DNA of 24,268 bases from DATAFF01 sp036265615 (GCA_036265615.1 DATAOT010000245.1:1-24268); one strand, 5' to 3'; counted from the stretch's first letter, positions 6,744 through 15,747 are shown. Notes: a model not told the origin generated them from the letters alone. Made by a program: numbers and translations.

Positions 6744-7913
6744 TTGCCACATCCGGTTGAGATCTTGATGGTCGAAGGCGGCCGGGCGCTGCAGGAGTTC
6801 GTCAGGCTGCCGCGCGAGCTTTACAGGGGGCTTCGAGGCTATTCCGCCCCGCTCGACCTGCAGAAGCGCGAGGAGCTCGACCGTCGCAAGAACCCCTATT
6901 TCGCCCATGCCGAGGCGGCATTCTGGCTGGCCAGGAGAGAGGGCAGGCCGGTGGGGCGGATTTCGGCCCAGATCGATCGGCTCGAATCGAGCTTGCGCCC
7001 GGGCGTCGGCCATTTCGGCCTGCTCGCCGCGATGGATGACGATGCTGTCGTCGAGGCGCTCTGCCGCCGCGCCGAGGCGTGGCTCGCAAGCCACGGAATC
7101 CGCCACGTGACCGGCCCGTTCAACCTGTCGATCAACCAGGAGAGCGGCCTTCTTCTCCACGGCCACGAGCAGGAACCGATGTTCCTGATGCCGTGGGATG
7201 GACCATGGCTTCCTCACCGTCTCGAGGCGCAAGGCTACCGGCCCGCCCGCGATCTATTCGCCTATCGCCACGACGTTCTCGATCAGCCGCAGATCAAGGG
7301 CCGCCGGCTGCTCGACCGGATCGGTCGTGACCCGACCGTCAAGGTCCGCTTCGCCGACCTCCGTCGGCTCGATACCGAAATTTCCGTCATCGCCACCGTG
7401 TTCAACGATGCCTGGGCCGACAATTGGGGCTTCGTGCCGCTGACCCTCGAGGAGGTCACCCACATGGCCAAGGAGCTCAGGCCCTTTATCACCAATGAGA
7501 GCATGAGCGTCATCGAGGTGGACGGCGAGGCGCAGGCTTTCGCCCTTGCCTTGCCCAACCTGCTCGAGCTGTCCGACGGGCTCGACGGCCGGCTTCTCCC
7601 TTTTGGCTGGGCCCGCGTTCTGACCCGCTACCTCACGCGGCCGATCCGCAGCGAACGACTGGCGTTGATGGGGGTCAAGCGCCGCTACCGGGACAACCCG
7701 CTTGGCGCTGCCCTGGCCTTTCTCGCCATCGAGAAGCTGCGCGAGGGATCACGCAAGCGCGGCATCCTCAGCGCCGAGCTCGGCTGGGTGCTCGACACCA
7801 ATCATCGCATGCGCAGCATGCTGGAGGATGCCGGCGCCCGCCACTACAAGACCTATCGGGTCTATGAGAAGTTCCTCGAGCGCGCCGACGCGGCGCCGCA
7901 GTCACAGTCCTGA
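6744..7913 (+). CDS. GNAT-fold protein of the YghO type (putative N-acyltransferase)
   Basis: 389-residue cytoplasmic protein resembling the family of E. coli YghO, often annotated as N-acetyltransferase or, without good support, dATP pyrophosphohydrolase. The biochemical role is unknown. Recognisable family segments are the N-terminal VEIL...FVRLPRELY, the region GLLAAMDDDAVVEALCRRAEAWLASHGIRHVTGPFNLSINQESGLL (about 92-137), and the C-terminal GNAT-like half with LGAALAFLAIEKLREGSRKRG and LGWVLDTNHRMRSMLEDAGA. The start is a TTG preceded by AGAGGA. A later ATG at 6768 is possible, but it would remove the conserved PVEIL stretch. It is divergent from hsp20 and stands alone; a gap of 298 bases follows. 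Confidence 0.75.
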   Translation: MPHPVEILMVEGGRALQEFVRLPRELYRGLRGYSAPLDLQKREELDRRKNPYFAHAEAAFWLARREGRPVGRISAQIDRLESSLRPGVGHFGLLAAMDDDAVVEALCRRAEAWLASHGIRHVTGPFNLSINQESGLLLHGHEQEPMFLMPWDGPWLPHRLEAQGYRPARDLFAYRHDVLDQPQIKGRRLLDRIGRDPTVKVRFADLRRLDTEISVIATVFNDAWADNWGFVPLTLEEVTHMAKELRPFITNESMSVIEVDGEAQAFALALPNLLELSDGLDGRLLPFGWARVLTRYLTRPIRSERLALMGVKRRYRDNPLGAALAFLAIEKLREGSRKRGILSAELGWVLDTNHRMRSMLEDAGARHYKTYRVYEKFLERADAAPQSQS

Positions 7914-7953
7914 CTTTGTTGCTCGTCGCGCTGCGCAGGGCGTGCAGAAAATT

Positions 7954-7982
7954 CTTGATTTTTTCAATCCGAAGCCCTACTT
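7954..7982 (+). promoter_or_regulatory. Candidate promoter of the polyamine operon
   Basis: CTTGAT (7954-7959), a 17-base spacer, then CTACTT (7977-7982). This matches the rhizobial housekeeping consensus CTTGAC-N17-CTATAT in 9 of 12 positions with exact spacing, and lies in the most AT-rich part of the gap. Transcription from about 7989 would create a leader of roughly 220 bases. Confidence 0.45.
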
Positions 7983-7988
7983 GCGGAC

Positions 7989-8211
7989 TTGCCCAATTTC
8001 GCACGTGCCTGTGGTCGCGCTTCGTCAATGTGACACCGCGGCTTGAAGCAACGACGGAACGGGCTTTTTCGACTTTTCCAGTTCAGCTGGAACACCGAAG
8101 AGGCTTGTCCATCTTGCCACGCGTGCGGAACGGGTAATCCCGATCCAATCCACGGCAGCATCGCAATCGGGGGCGGTTTCCGCCCGCAACAGCCATTGGG
8201 GATCGAGTGAC
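7989..8211 (+). ncRNA. Structured leader of ornithine decarboxylase, candidate speF-type RNA
   Basis: A long untranslated stretch immediately before the decarboxylase start contains several hairpins: TTCCAG/CTGGAA (8076-8081 with 8087-8092), CGGG/CCCG with a TAAT loop (8131-8142), the palindrome CACGCGTG (about 8118-8125) and a strong GGGCGG-TTT-CCGCCC (8171-8185), the last 26 bases before the ATG. The speF motif is a conserved RNA described upstream of ornithine decarboxylase genes in alphaproteobacteria. Position and length fit, but I cannot confirm the covariance model by eye. No T-run follows the last hairpin, so control at translation is more likely than a simple terminator. Confidence 0.4.
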
Positions 8212-9342
8212 ATGAATGCCCGAATCCGCGATTTCCTTTCCCGACGAACCGAGGACGGGCCCTGCCTCGTCCTCGATCTCGATGTCGTGCGCAACAATTA
8301 CCTGGCGCTCGCTCGGGCGCTGCCTGACACCCGGGTGTTCTATGCCGTCAAGGCCAATCCGGCCCCCGAGGTGCTGAACCTGCTCACCGCGCTCGGCTCC
8401 TGCTTCGACGTCGCCTCGATAGGCGAGGTCGAGATGGTGCTGAAGACCGGCGCCGGACCCGAGCGTATTTCCTACGGCAACACCATCAAGAAGGAGCGCG
8501 ACATTGCGCGCGCCTATGAGCTTGGCGTGCGGCTGTTCGCCGTCGATTCGATGGCCGAGGTCGACAAGGTGGCGCGCGCGGCACCGGGCTCGCGGGTCTT
8601 CTGCCGCATTCTCTGCGACGGACAGGGCGCCGACTGGCCGCTGTCGCGTAAATTCGGCTGCGCTCCCGAGCTTGCGCCTGACATTCTCGAACATGCCAAG
8701 CGCAACCGTCTGCACGCTTACGGCGTATCTTTTCATGTCGGCTCTCAGCAGATGAATCCCGACGCCTGGGATGCCGCCCTTGCCGCATCGGCCGAGATCT
8801 TCCGGATCTGCGCCGAACGCGGCATCGTGCTCGGCATGGTCAATCTCGGCGGCGGCTTTCCGGCGCGCTATCTCAAGAAGGTTCCCACCGTCGAGCGATT
8901 CGGGGCGGCGATCTTCCGCGCTCTGTCGAAGCATTTCGGCAACCGGCTGCCGGAGACCATCATCGAGCCTGGGCGCGGTCTTGTCGGCAGCGCCGGCGTG
9001 ATCGAGGCCGAGGTGGTGCTGATTTCCAGGAAATCGGCCGACGAGGAAGTGCGCTGGGTCTATCTCGACATCGGCAAGTTCGGCGGCCTTGCCGAGACCA
9101 TGGAGGAGGCGATCCGCTACCCGATCCGCACCCCGCGCGACGGCGACAGGAAATCGCCCTGCATCATCGCCGGGCCGACCTGCGATTCGGCCGACGTGCT
9201 GTATGAAAAGCAGCCCTATGCCCTGCCGGTCAGCCTGGAGATCGGCGACAAGGTCCTGATCGAAGGAACCGGTGCCTACACCGCCACTTACTCGACGGTG
9301 GCGTTCAACGGCTTTCCGCCGCTTCGATCCTATGTGATATGA
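8212..9342 (+). CDS. Ornithine decarboxylase, fold type III (alanine-racemase type)
   Basis: 376-residue PLP enzyme of the eukaryote-like ornithine/diaminopimelate/arginine decarboxylase group, converting L-ornithine to putrescine in the cytoplasm. Some relatives also accept lysine. The N-terminal TIM barrel contains the Schiff-base lysine K47 in FYAVKANP. Other visible elements are ASIGEVE, FHVGSQ, NLGGGFPARY and the phosphate-binding EPGRGLVG. The C-terminal beta domain contributes the catalytic cysteine C324 in GPTCDSADVLYE across the dimer interface and ends GTGAYTATYSTVAFNGF. Start ATG is preceded by a GGGGA/GAG purine stretch. Homospermidine synthase follows after 3 bases, which supports putrescine rather than cadaverine as the main product. 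A long structured leader precedes it. Confidence 0.93.
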   Translation: MNARIRDFLSRRTEDGPCLVLDLDVVRNNYLALARALPDTRVFYAVKANPAPEVLNLLTALGSCFDVASIGEVEMVLKTGAGPERISYGNTIKKERDIARAYELGVRLFAVDSMAEVDKVARAAPGSRVFCRILCDGQGADWPLSRKFGCAPELAPDILEHAKRNRLHAYGVSFHVGSQQMNPDAWDAALAASAEIFRICAERGIVLGMVNLGGGFPARYLKKVPTVERFGAAIFRALSKHFGNRLPETIIEPGRGLVGSAGVIEAEVVLISRKSADEEVRWVYLDIGKFGGLAETMEEAIRYPIRTPRDGDRKSPCIIAGPTCDSADVLYEKQPYALPVSLEIGDKVLIEGTGAYTATYSTVAFNGFPPLRSYVI

Positions 9343-9345
9343 CCA

Positions 9346-10779
9346 ATGGCTGATTTTCCGCTTCACGCAAACATTGCCGGGCCGATCGTCATGATCGGCT
9401 TCGGCTCGATCGGCCGTGGCACGCTGCCGCTCATCGACCGCCATTTCGGCTTCGACTCCTCGCGTCTCACCATCATCGATCCGGCCGATGTCGACCGCGA
9501 CGAGATCGCCCTGTATGGCGGAAAATTCCTCAATCTGGGCGTTACGCGCGACAATTACCGCGAAGTGTTGGGGCCGCTGCTCACCGCAGGCCGCGGCCAA
9601 GGCTTCTGCGTCAATCTCTCGGTCGATACGTCCTCGCTCGAGATCATGGAATTCTGCCGCGAGATCGGCGCCCTTTACGTCGACACCGTGGTCGAGCCCT
9701 GGGCCGGCTTCTATTTCGACGACCGGCTCGGCCCGGAAGCCCGCTCCAACTATGCCCTGCGCGAGGAGATCCTGGAGGCCCGTCGCCGCCGTCCGGGCGG
9801 CGTCACCGCGATCTCCTGCTGCGGCGCCAATCCCGGCATGGTGTCGTGGTTCGTCAAGCAGGCCCTGATCGACCTCAAGCGCGACCTCGGGCTTGGCGGC
9901 GACGAGCCGAAGGACCGCCAGGGCTGGGGCGAGCTTGCCGCCCGCCTCGGCATCAAGGGAATCCACATCGCCGAGCGCGACACCCAGCGCGCCCGCTACC
10001 CCAAGCCCCTCGATGTGTTCACCAACACCTGGTCTGTCGAGGGCTTCATCTCCGAGGGCCTGCAGCCGGCCGAGCTCGGTTTCGGCACCCATGAGAAATG
10101 GATGCCGGAGAATGCGAGGCGGCACGAGAGCGGCTGCGGCGCGGCGATCTATCTGCTGCAACCGGGCGCCAACACCCGCGTCCGCAGCTGGTGTCCGACC
10201 CCGGGTCCGCAATTCGGCTTTCTTGTTACCCACAATGAGTCGATCTCGATTGCCGACTATTTGACCGTGCGTAACCCCGCGGGCGACGTCGTTTACCGAC
10301 CGACCTGCCACTATGCCTACCACCCCTGCAATGACGCCGTCCTGTCGCTGCACGAAATGTTCGGCCGCGCCGGCCAGCGCCAGACGAGCATGCACATTCT
10401 TGACGAGAACGAAATTGTGGACGGCAAGGACGAGCTCGGGGTTCTGCTGTTCGGTCACGAGCGCAATGCCTATTGGTACGGCTCGCAGCTCTCCATCGAG
10501 GAAACGCGTAAGCTTGCCCCCTGCCAGAATGCCACCGGACTCCAGGTGTCATCGGCGGTGATCGCTGGCATGGTCTGGGCCCTGGAGAATCCCGAGGCCG
10601 GCATCGTCGAGGCCGATGACATGGATTACCGCCGCTGCCTCGAGATTCAGAAGCCCTATCTTGGTCCGGTGGTCGGCGCCTATACCGAGTGGACTCCGCT
10701 CGACCATCGCGCGCAGCTCTTTGCCGAGGACCTCGACCGGAACGACCCCTGGCAGTTCCGCAATGTCCTGGTGCGGTAG
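9346..10779 (+). CDS. hss: Homospermidine synthase
   Basis: 477-residue NAD-dependent enzyme that joins two putrescine molecules (or putrescine and spermidine) to make sym-homospermidine, the characteristic polyamine of many alphaproteobacteria. The N-terminal Rossmann motif is GFGSIG (18-23). Family segments follow: YGGKFLNLGVTRDNY, YVDTVVEPWAGFYFD, CCGANPGMVSWFVKQAL and TWSVEGFISEGLQPAELGFGTHE. The length matches bacterial homologues (about 475-480). It starts 3 bases after the decarboxylase stop with no strong ribosome binding site of its own, so translation is probably coupled. The two genes form a complete route from ornithine to homospermidine. The gene converges on the Ldh_2 gene, 42 bases away. 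Confidence 0.95.
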   Translation: MADFPLHANIAGPIVMIGFGSIGRGTLPLIDRHFGFDSSRLTIIDPADVDRDEIALYGGKFLNLGVTRDNYREVLGPLLTAGRGQGFCVNLSVDTSSLEIMEFCREIGALYVDTVVEPWAGFYFDDRLGPEARSNYALREEILEARRRRPGGVTAISCCGANPGMVSWFVKQALIDLKRDLGLGGDEPKDRQGWGELAARLGIKGIHIAERDTQRARYPKPLDVFTNTWSVEGFISEGLQPAELGFGTHEKWMPENARRHESGCGAAIYLLQPGANTRVRSWCPTPGPQFGFLVTHNESISIADYLTVRNPAGDVVYRPTCHYAYHPCNDAVLSLHEMFGRAGQRQTSMHILDENEIVDGKDELGVLLFGHERNAYWYGSQLSIEETRKLAPCQNATGLQVSSAVIAGMVWALENPEAGIVEADDMDYRRCLEIQKPYLGPVVGAYTEWTPLDHRAQLFAEDLDRNDPWQFRNVLVR

Positions 10780-10821
10780 GAAGTGGGGCAGCAGGCAATA
10801 GGCAGTGAGCGGGGCTACCGC

Positions 10822-11868
10822 CTACTCCAGCTCATCCGCCGCAACCCCCTGCCGCTTCGCCAGCGCCCGCATCGTCGTCACAATTCCCGGCGCCAGCGGC
10901 ACGCCGTTTCGCCGCGCCTCGCGGGCCCGCTCGAGCGCCGCCTCGCCCGGCAGGCGGACCGGGCTTTGAGGATCGAGCGGCCGCGATCCATGGCAGGCGG
11001 CGATCAGCCATTCCACCTGGCGCCGGAACGCCGCTTCCCCGGCGAAGCGTGCCGGCGAGAGCGCCAGCACCAGCACCGATGCGCCCCAGTCCGTCGGCTC
11101 GTCGGCCCGCCCATGACCGCTCAGGCCCTGCGTCAGGCACTCGACCAGGAGGCCCAGCGCATAGCCCTTGTGGCCGTGATCGAGCCCGCCGATCGGCAAG
11201 AGCGCGCCGCCCTCGCTGAGCACCCGCGGATCATCGCTCGCCGTGCCGTCGGGCGCCAGCAGCCACTGGCCGGGCATCGGGCGCCCCTCTGCCTTGCGCC
11301 ACCCGGTCAAGCCGCCGGTGGTGATCGACATCGAGACGTCGATCAGGATCGGATCGGGATCGGCCGGAATGCCCGCGGCGATCGGATTGGGGGTCGTGAG
11401 CGGCGTCGCGCCGCCATGCGCTGCGACCATCCTGGCGCTTGGATCGGAGCTGAAGATCAGGATGAACGTGCCCTGCCGCGCCGGCTCCTCGAGGAACGCC
11501 GCGAGGCAGGCGATATGGTGGCTGCGCCTGAGCGCGACGGCGCCGAGGCCGAACTCATCGGCCAGAGCCGAGGCCCGCTCGACCGCCAGTCCCGTTGTCC
11601 ACACCCCGGGGAGCCGGCGCGCATCCCAGGTCTCGACAGCGCCGTGGCTGTGCAGCACCTCTGGCACCCCGTCGCGCGCCATGCCGCCATCCTCGATGGC
11701 CTCTACATAGTCGCCGAGAAGGTGCAGCCCATGGGTGCGGTGGCCGTAGAGATCGGCCTGGAGCAGCCCCGAGGCGACCGCCGCTGCCGGCGCAGCGGGA
11801 ACGCCTGCCGCCTCGAGGATCTGACGGGCGATCCGCGCCAGCGCTTCCGCTTGATAGAGAGCTGCCAT
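10822..11868 (-). CDS. Ldh_2 family NAD(P)-dependent 2-hydroxyacid dehydrogenase
   Basis: 348-residue member of the malate/L-lactate/ureidoglycolate/sulfolactate dehydrogenase family, which oxidises a 2-hydroxy acid to a 2-keto acid or the reverse, and includes imine reductases. Typical motifs are DLYGHRTHGLHLL (39-51), the catalytic His region RRSHHIACLAAF (115-126, H117/H118), TTPNPIAAGIP and GGLDHGHKGYALGLLVE. I start it at the ATG at 11868, preceded by GAGG at 4 bases. The frame remains open further upstream, but that part is antisense-free overlap with the permease and is not homologous. It is the last gene of the catabolic operon, 14 bases after the permease. The substrate is not predictable; it likely acts on the imported compound or a breakdown product. 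Confidence 0.88.
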   Translation of the reverse strand: MAALYQAEALARIARQILEAAGVPAAPAAAVASGLLQADLYGHRTHGLHLLGDYVEAIEDGGMARDGVPEVLHSHGAVETWDARRLPGVWTTGLAVERASALADEFGLGAVALRRSHHIACLAAFLEEPARQGTFILIFSSDPSARMVAAHGGATPLTTPNPIAAGIPADPDPILIDVSMSITTGGLTGWRKAEGRPMPGQWLLAPDGTASDDPRVLSEGGALLPIGGLDHGHKGYALGLLVECLTQGLSGHGRADEPTDWGASVLVLALSPARFAGEAAFRRQVEWLIAACHGSRPLDPQSPVRLPGEAALERAREARRNGVPLAPGIVTTMRALAKRQGVAADELE

Positions 11869-11882
11869 GGTCCTCACTTCGA

Positions 11883-12728
11883 TCAGTGCCGTCGCCGCTG
11901 CGAGATGTGCCAGGGAATGGCAAGCCGCTCGATGAGCGTCACGATGCCGAACAGCGTGAGCCCGAGCAGCGTCAGCAGGAAGATTCCGGCAAAGGCGAGG
12001 TCCGGCCGCATGTTGCCTGTCACGATCTGGATGTAGAACCCGAGGCCCTGATCGCTGCCGATGAATTCGGCGATCGTGGCGCCGACGGTGGCGTTGATGG
12101 CGGCATATTTGAACCCGACGAAGCATTGCGGCATGGCGGCCGGCAGCCGCACCTTCAGGAAGGATCGGAGCGGTCCGGCACCGGTTGCGCGCACGAAACG
12201 CTCGAGCTCCTCCGGCAGCGAGCCGAAGGCGAGGATGGCGTTGAGCACGATCGGGAAGAAGCAGACGAGAAAGACGATGATGACCTTGGGCAGGAGCCCG
12301 AAGCCGAGCCACGAGATGAACAGCGGAGCAAACGCGATCTTCGGCGTCATCTCGATGCTGACGAAGAACGGATAGATCGTCCTGCGCAATATGGACGAGA
12401 ACGCGATTGCGAGCCCGAGCGGCACCGCGATGAGCACCGCCGCGACATAGCCGAGCACGGTTTCGACGCCGGTGATGTAGGTGTAGTAGATGAGCCGGTC
12501 GAAGTCGGCGGCGCTCTTGACCACGATCTCCGACGGCTTCGGCAGGATGTAGGCGGGAATGCCGAACCAGTCGATCGAATATTCCCAGAACAGGAAAAAT
12601 CCGACGAAGAAGGCAAGAAACGGCCAGGAGCGACCGAGCTTGGCGGCGAGCCGGGCCAGCGCCGCTCTGAGCGCCCGCGAGCGGCCGGACGACCGGGCCG
12701 CACCGCTCTCAAAGGACGCCGTAGCCAT
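11883..12728 (-). CDS. ABC transporter permease (SsuC/TauC/NMT1-associated type)
   Basis: 281-residue inner-membrane permease of the BPD_transp_1 family, as in nitrate, taurine, alkanesulfonate and pyrimidine-precursor importers. About six membrane segments are visible, beginning WPFLAFFVGFFLFWEYSI, after a basic cytosolic tail. The ATPase-contacting EAA loop is present as RATGAGPLRSFLKVRLPAAMP-like sequence near residues 190-212. It pairs with the ATPase upstream, whose stop codon overlaps this start by 20 bases, and with the binding protein two genes upstream. The transported substrate is unknown. Confidence 0.92.
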   Translation of the reverse strand: MATASFESGAARSSGRSRALRAALARLAAKLGRSWPFLAFFVGFFLFWEYSIDWFGIPAYILPKPSEIVVKSAADFDRLIYYTYITGVETVLGYVAAVLIAVPLGLAIAFSSILRRTIYPFFVSIEMTPKIAFAPLFISWLGFGLLPKVIIVFLVCFFPIVLNAILAFGSLPEELERFVRATGAGPLRSFLKVRLPAAMPQCFVGFKYAAINATVGATIAEFIGSDQGLGFYIQIVTGNMRPDLAFAGIFLLTLLGLTLFGIVTLIERLAIPWHISQRRRH

Positions 12729-13476
12729 GGAAGATTTCCTGGATCTCGCCGAGGTAGGAGGCGAAGGCCGGGCTCTTCTTCACCTCGAGGTTCCGCGGCC
12801 ATGGCAGGTCGATATCGATCACCCTGTCGATTCGGCCCGGCCTTGGCGTGATGACGCAGATCTTGCTCGACAGCTGGATCGCTTCCTCGATGCTGTGCGT
12901 GACGAACACCACCGTCGGCCGCCGCTCGAGCCACAAGGCCTGCAGATCGACGCGGATGCCCTCGCGCGTCATCGCGTCGAGCTTGCCGAGCGGCTCGTCG
13001 AGCAGCAGCGTGTCCGGCTCATGGACCAGCGCCTGACAGAAGGCCGCGCGCTGCTGCATGCCGCCCGACAGCTCGAATGGCTGCCGATCGGCGAAGCCGT
13101 CGAGCCGCACCGCCTTGATCATCGCGGTGATCCGTTCGCCATAGCGCTGCTTGTCGAGCGCCCGCAGCTCGAGCTGGAGCTCGATATTGCCGCGCACCGA
13201 GCGCCACGGCACCAGCGTATTGTCCTGGAACATGATGCCGATCGCCGTCTGCGGTCCGGCCACCGGCCGGTCATTGACCGCGATCGAGCCGGCAGACGGG
13301 TCGAGCAGGCCGGCAATCATCAGAATGACCGTCGACTTGCCGCATCCTGACGGGCCGAGCAGCGACACGAACTCCCCTGGCGCGATCGCAAGGTCGGCGG
13401 GTCCGAAGGCGTGGACCGCGCCGTCAATCGTGTCGAAGCTCTTGGATACGCCGCAAAGGGCGATCGCGCTGCCCAT
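12709..13476 (-). CDS. ABC transporter ATP-binding protein (SsuB/TauB type)
   Basis: 255-residue ATPase of the nitrate/sulfonate/taurine importer group. Walker A is GPSGCGKST (41-49), the Q-loop is in IMFQDNTLVPW, the signature LSGGMQQR, Walker B LLLDEP with the D-loop GKLD, and the switch His in FVTHSIEEA. The C-terminal INR-like VITPRPGRIDRVIDIDLPWPR is typical for this subgroup. AGGAGG overlapping the stop codon of the binding-protein gene serves as its ribosome binding site, and it overlaps the permease start, so the three transport genes are translated as a unit. Confidence 0.94.
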   Translation of the reverse strand: MGSAIALCGVSKSFDTIDGAVHAFGPADLAIAPGEFVSLLGPSGCGKSTVILMIAGLLDPSAGSIAVNDRPVAGPQTAIGIMFQDNTLVPWRSVRGNIELQLELRALDKQRYGERITAMIKAVRLDGFADRQPFELSGGMQQRAAFCQALVHEPDTLLLDEPLGKLDAMTREGIRVDLQALWLERRPTVVFVTHSIEEAIQLSSKICVITPRPGRIDRVIDIDLPWPRNLEVKKSPAFASYLGEIQEIFHGYGVL

Positions 13477-13482
13477 GTCCTC

Positions 13483-14484
13483 CTACTTCACGAACTCATT
13501 GGTGTAGAACGCGCTCGCCGGCTTGTCGGTCTCGAGCCCGTTGTACTTCTTCATGAGGTTCAGCATGTCGTCCCAGTCGGATGCGACATGCAGCCCGAGC
13601 TTCTTTTCGGTATTGGCCTTGGAGTAGAGAACGCCGAGCGTCACGTCCAGCACTGCCCGCGCCTGCGCCTTGCCCTGGTCCTCCGCCATGGTGCCGCCGA
13701 CGATGTCGGCCATCGCCGCGATCGCTGCATCGGGATTGCCTTCGGCCTCCTTGTAGGATTTGAGCGTCGCCTCGACGAAGCGCTTCACCAGGTCGGGATT
13801 CTTCTTCAGCGTCTCGGTGCTCGTGACGATGCAATAGCCCACCTGATTGACGCCGAAATCCGAATAGGCGAACGTCACCGGCACGGCACCGCCATTGGCC
13901 TTGATCTCGGCCGGCTTGTCGTCAAGCCCGCCCAGGATGCCGACCGATCCCCCTGCTCCTTGGAGATAGCTCGACACCAGCGCGCCGTCCGGCACGTTGG
14001 TGATCTTCACATCGCCTTCGTTAAGCCCGCCGTTCTTCAGAACCAGCGGGAAGAACGTGTTCACGCCGGCATTGGCCGTGGTGAGGATGCTCTTGCCCTT
14101 GAGATCGGTGAGCTGCTTCACCCCCGCATCGGGCCGCACGATGACCGCCTCGGTGCCCATCGCGTCGATCACCGCCACCGAGATCAGCGGCGCTCCCTTG
14201 GCCGCGAGATTCACCATCGAGGCGCAGGAGCCGTAAGAGAACTGGCTGTCGCCATTGGCCACCAGCCGGTGGGCCGAGCCCGAGCCATTGCCGGAGCGGA
14301 TGTCGAGATCGATTCCGGCATCGCGGAAGTAGCCCTTGTCCTTGCCGAGCGCGAAGGGCGCATGCGAGCCGTAATACATCCAGTTGAGCCTGAGCCGCAC
14401 CGGGTCGGCGGCATTGGCCGCGGTCGGCAGCACCGCGCCGACAACGAGTGCTGCAGCCAGCACCAGTCGATTGAGCCTGGTCAT
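13483..14484 (-). CDS. ABC transporter substrate-binding protein, NMT1/THI5-like
   Basis: 333-residue periplasmic binding protein. A Sec signal peptide covers residues 1 to about 25 (hydrophobic LVLAAALVVGAVLP, cleavage near ANA). The mature part starts VRLRLNWMYYGSHAPFALGKDKGYF, the usual NMT1 opening for relatives that bind sulfonates, nitrate, pyrimidines or aromatic acids. Two lobes are indicated by the LTDLKGKSILTT and NPDLVKRFVEATLKSYKEA segments. There is no Cys lipobox. A strong ribosome binding site (AGGAGAGG) precedes the ATG. It lies 15 bases after the UxaA-type large subunit, which places a transporter in the middle of the catabolic genes; its ligand should be the substrate of those enzymes. 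Confidence 0.92.
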   Translation of the reverse strand: MTRLNRLVLAAALVVGAVLPTAANAADPVRLRLNWMYYGSHAPFALGKDKGYFRDAGIDLDIRSGNGSGSAHRLVANGDSQFSYGSCASMVNLAAKGAPLISVAVIDAMGTEAVIVRPDAGVKQLTDLKGKSILTTANAGVNTFFPLVLKNGGLNEGDVKITNVPDGALVSSYLQGAGGSVGILGGLDDKPAEIKANGGAVPVTFAYSDFGVNQVGYCIVTSTETLKKNPDLVKRFVEATLKSYKEAEGNPDAAIAAMADIVGGTMAEDQGKAQARAVLDVTLGVLYSKANTEKKLGLHVASDWDDMLNLMKKYNGLETDKPASAFYTNEFVK

Positions 14485-14499
14485 GTTTCCTCTCCTTTT

Positions 14500-15747
14500 C
14501 TATCCGAGCGGGAAGCAGGCCGGTCCCGCCGGTTCATAGGTTTTGTAGGCAAGTGCGAATTCCTGGTGGCCGAGGGCTTCGGAACGGCTCTGCTCGCCGC
14601 TTGCCAGCGCCACGATCTTGCGCAGGATGTGTTCGCCGACCTCCTGGATCGTCTCCTGGCCATCGGCAATGGTGCCGCCATTGACATCGATGTCGTCGGA
14701 CAGTCGCTGGAACACCCGGGAATTCGACACGCCCTTGATGATCGGTGCGATCGCCTGTCCGACCACTGACCCTGCCCCGGTCGTGAACACGATCAGCTGG
14801 CAGCCGCTTGCCACCATCTCGGTCACCGTCTGGGTGTCGTTGATATTGGGGATGCCGAGCCGTACCGGTCCGTCATTGACCGTGTCCATGAGGTGGAGGC
14901 CCGGCCGCCGCGGCCGGTCGCCGGGCTTGAGCAGGCCGACGATCGGCCGGCTGCCGCTTTTGGCATAGGCGCCGACCGACTTCTCTTCGACGGTCGACAA
15001 GCCATGCTTGATGTTGCCGCCGCCGAAGCTGCCATGGCCCAGCGCGCGGTGATAGGCATCCGCCTTGGCCACCGCGGCGACGAGAGCGGCGCCGAGCTCC
15101 GGCGTGACGGCGCGACTAGCCATATGCTGCTCGCAGCCGATCAGCTCCGGCGTCTCTTCGAACATCACCGTCGCGCCCTGGTCGATCAGGAGATCGAAGG
15201 CATGGCCGACGGCCGGATTGATGGTGATGCCGCTCAATCCGTCGGACCCGCCGCATTTGGTGCCGACCGTGAGCTCGGCGAGCGACAGCGGCACGGTCGC
15301 GGCAGCCTTGAGGCGGGCAAGCTCGGCGGCCGCGAAGGCCCGGCCTTCATCGATCGTCGCCCGCGTGCCGCCGCGGTCCTGGATCACCAGGAGCTCGACC
15401 GGGCGTCCCGACCGGGCGATGGTCTCCTTGAGGTCCCCGCGCCGGAACTCCTCGCAGCCGAGCGACACCAGAAGCACGGCACCCACATTGGGATGGGTGC
15501 ACATGGCCTCGAGAATCCGATGGGCATAGTCGCTCGGGTAGCAGCCGGGGAAGCCGATCAGCTGCGCCCCCTGCTCCTGGAACGGCTCGGCGATGCGCCG
15601 CGCCACGTGATGGGCGCATTCGACCAGATAGCCGACGGCCAGATAGTTGCGGATGCCCTTGCGCCCGTCCTGCCGCGGATAGCCCCGCATGCGGCTGAGG
15701 TCGAGCCGCGGGATCCTCGCCAGCAAATCCGCCTGCGCGTCACTCAT
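14500..15747 (-). CDS. UxaA family hydro-lyase, large (catalytic) subunit
   Basis: 415-residue large domain of the altronate/galactarate dehydratase superfamily, which removes water from sugar acids; relatives act as (R)-sulfolactate sulfo-lyase. Family hallmarks: GYPRQDGRKGIRNY at the N-terminus, FPGCYPSDYAHR, GCEEFRRGD, the metal-site region VGTKCGGSDGLSGITINPAVG, FEETPELIGCE, and GGGNIKHGLSTVEEKSVGA. In E. coli UxaA this part is fused to an N-terminal SAF domain; here that domain is a separate gene just upstream, overlapping by 8 bases. I start at the ATG at 15747; the frame is open further, but only across the small subunit. Exact substrate unknown. Confidence 0.88.
   Translation of the reverse strand: MSDAQADLLARIPRLDLSRMRGYPRQDGRKGIRNYLAVGYLVECAHHVARRIAEPFQEQGAQLIGFPGCYPSDYAHRILEAMCTHPNVGAVLLVSLGCEEFRRGDLKETIARSGRPVELLVIQDRGGTRATIDEGRAFAAAELARLKAAATVPLSLAELTVGTKCGGSDGLSGITINPAVGHAFDLLIDQGATVMFEETPELIGCEQHMASRAVTPELGAALVAAVAKADAYHRALGHGSFGGGNIKHGLSTVEEKSVGAYAKSGSRPIVGLLKPGDRPRRPGLHLMDTVNDGPVRLGIPNINDTQTVTEMVASGCQLIVFTTGAGSVVGQAIAPIIKGVSNSRVFQRLSDDIDVNGGTIADGQETIQEVGEHILRKIVALASGEQSRSEALGHQEFALAYKTYEPAGPACFPLG

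Noticed and set aside
8083..10458. Open frame of 791 codons on - across the decarboxylase and homospermidine synthase
   Set aside because: Antisense shadow of two clear enzymes with no domain content.
11869..12312. Upstream extension of the Ldh_2 frame (about 148 more residues)
   Set aside because: It overlaps the permease on the same strand in another frame and has no homology; the ATG at 11868 has a ribosome binding site and begins the conserved part.
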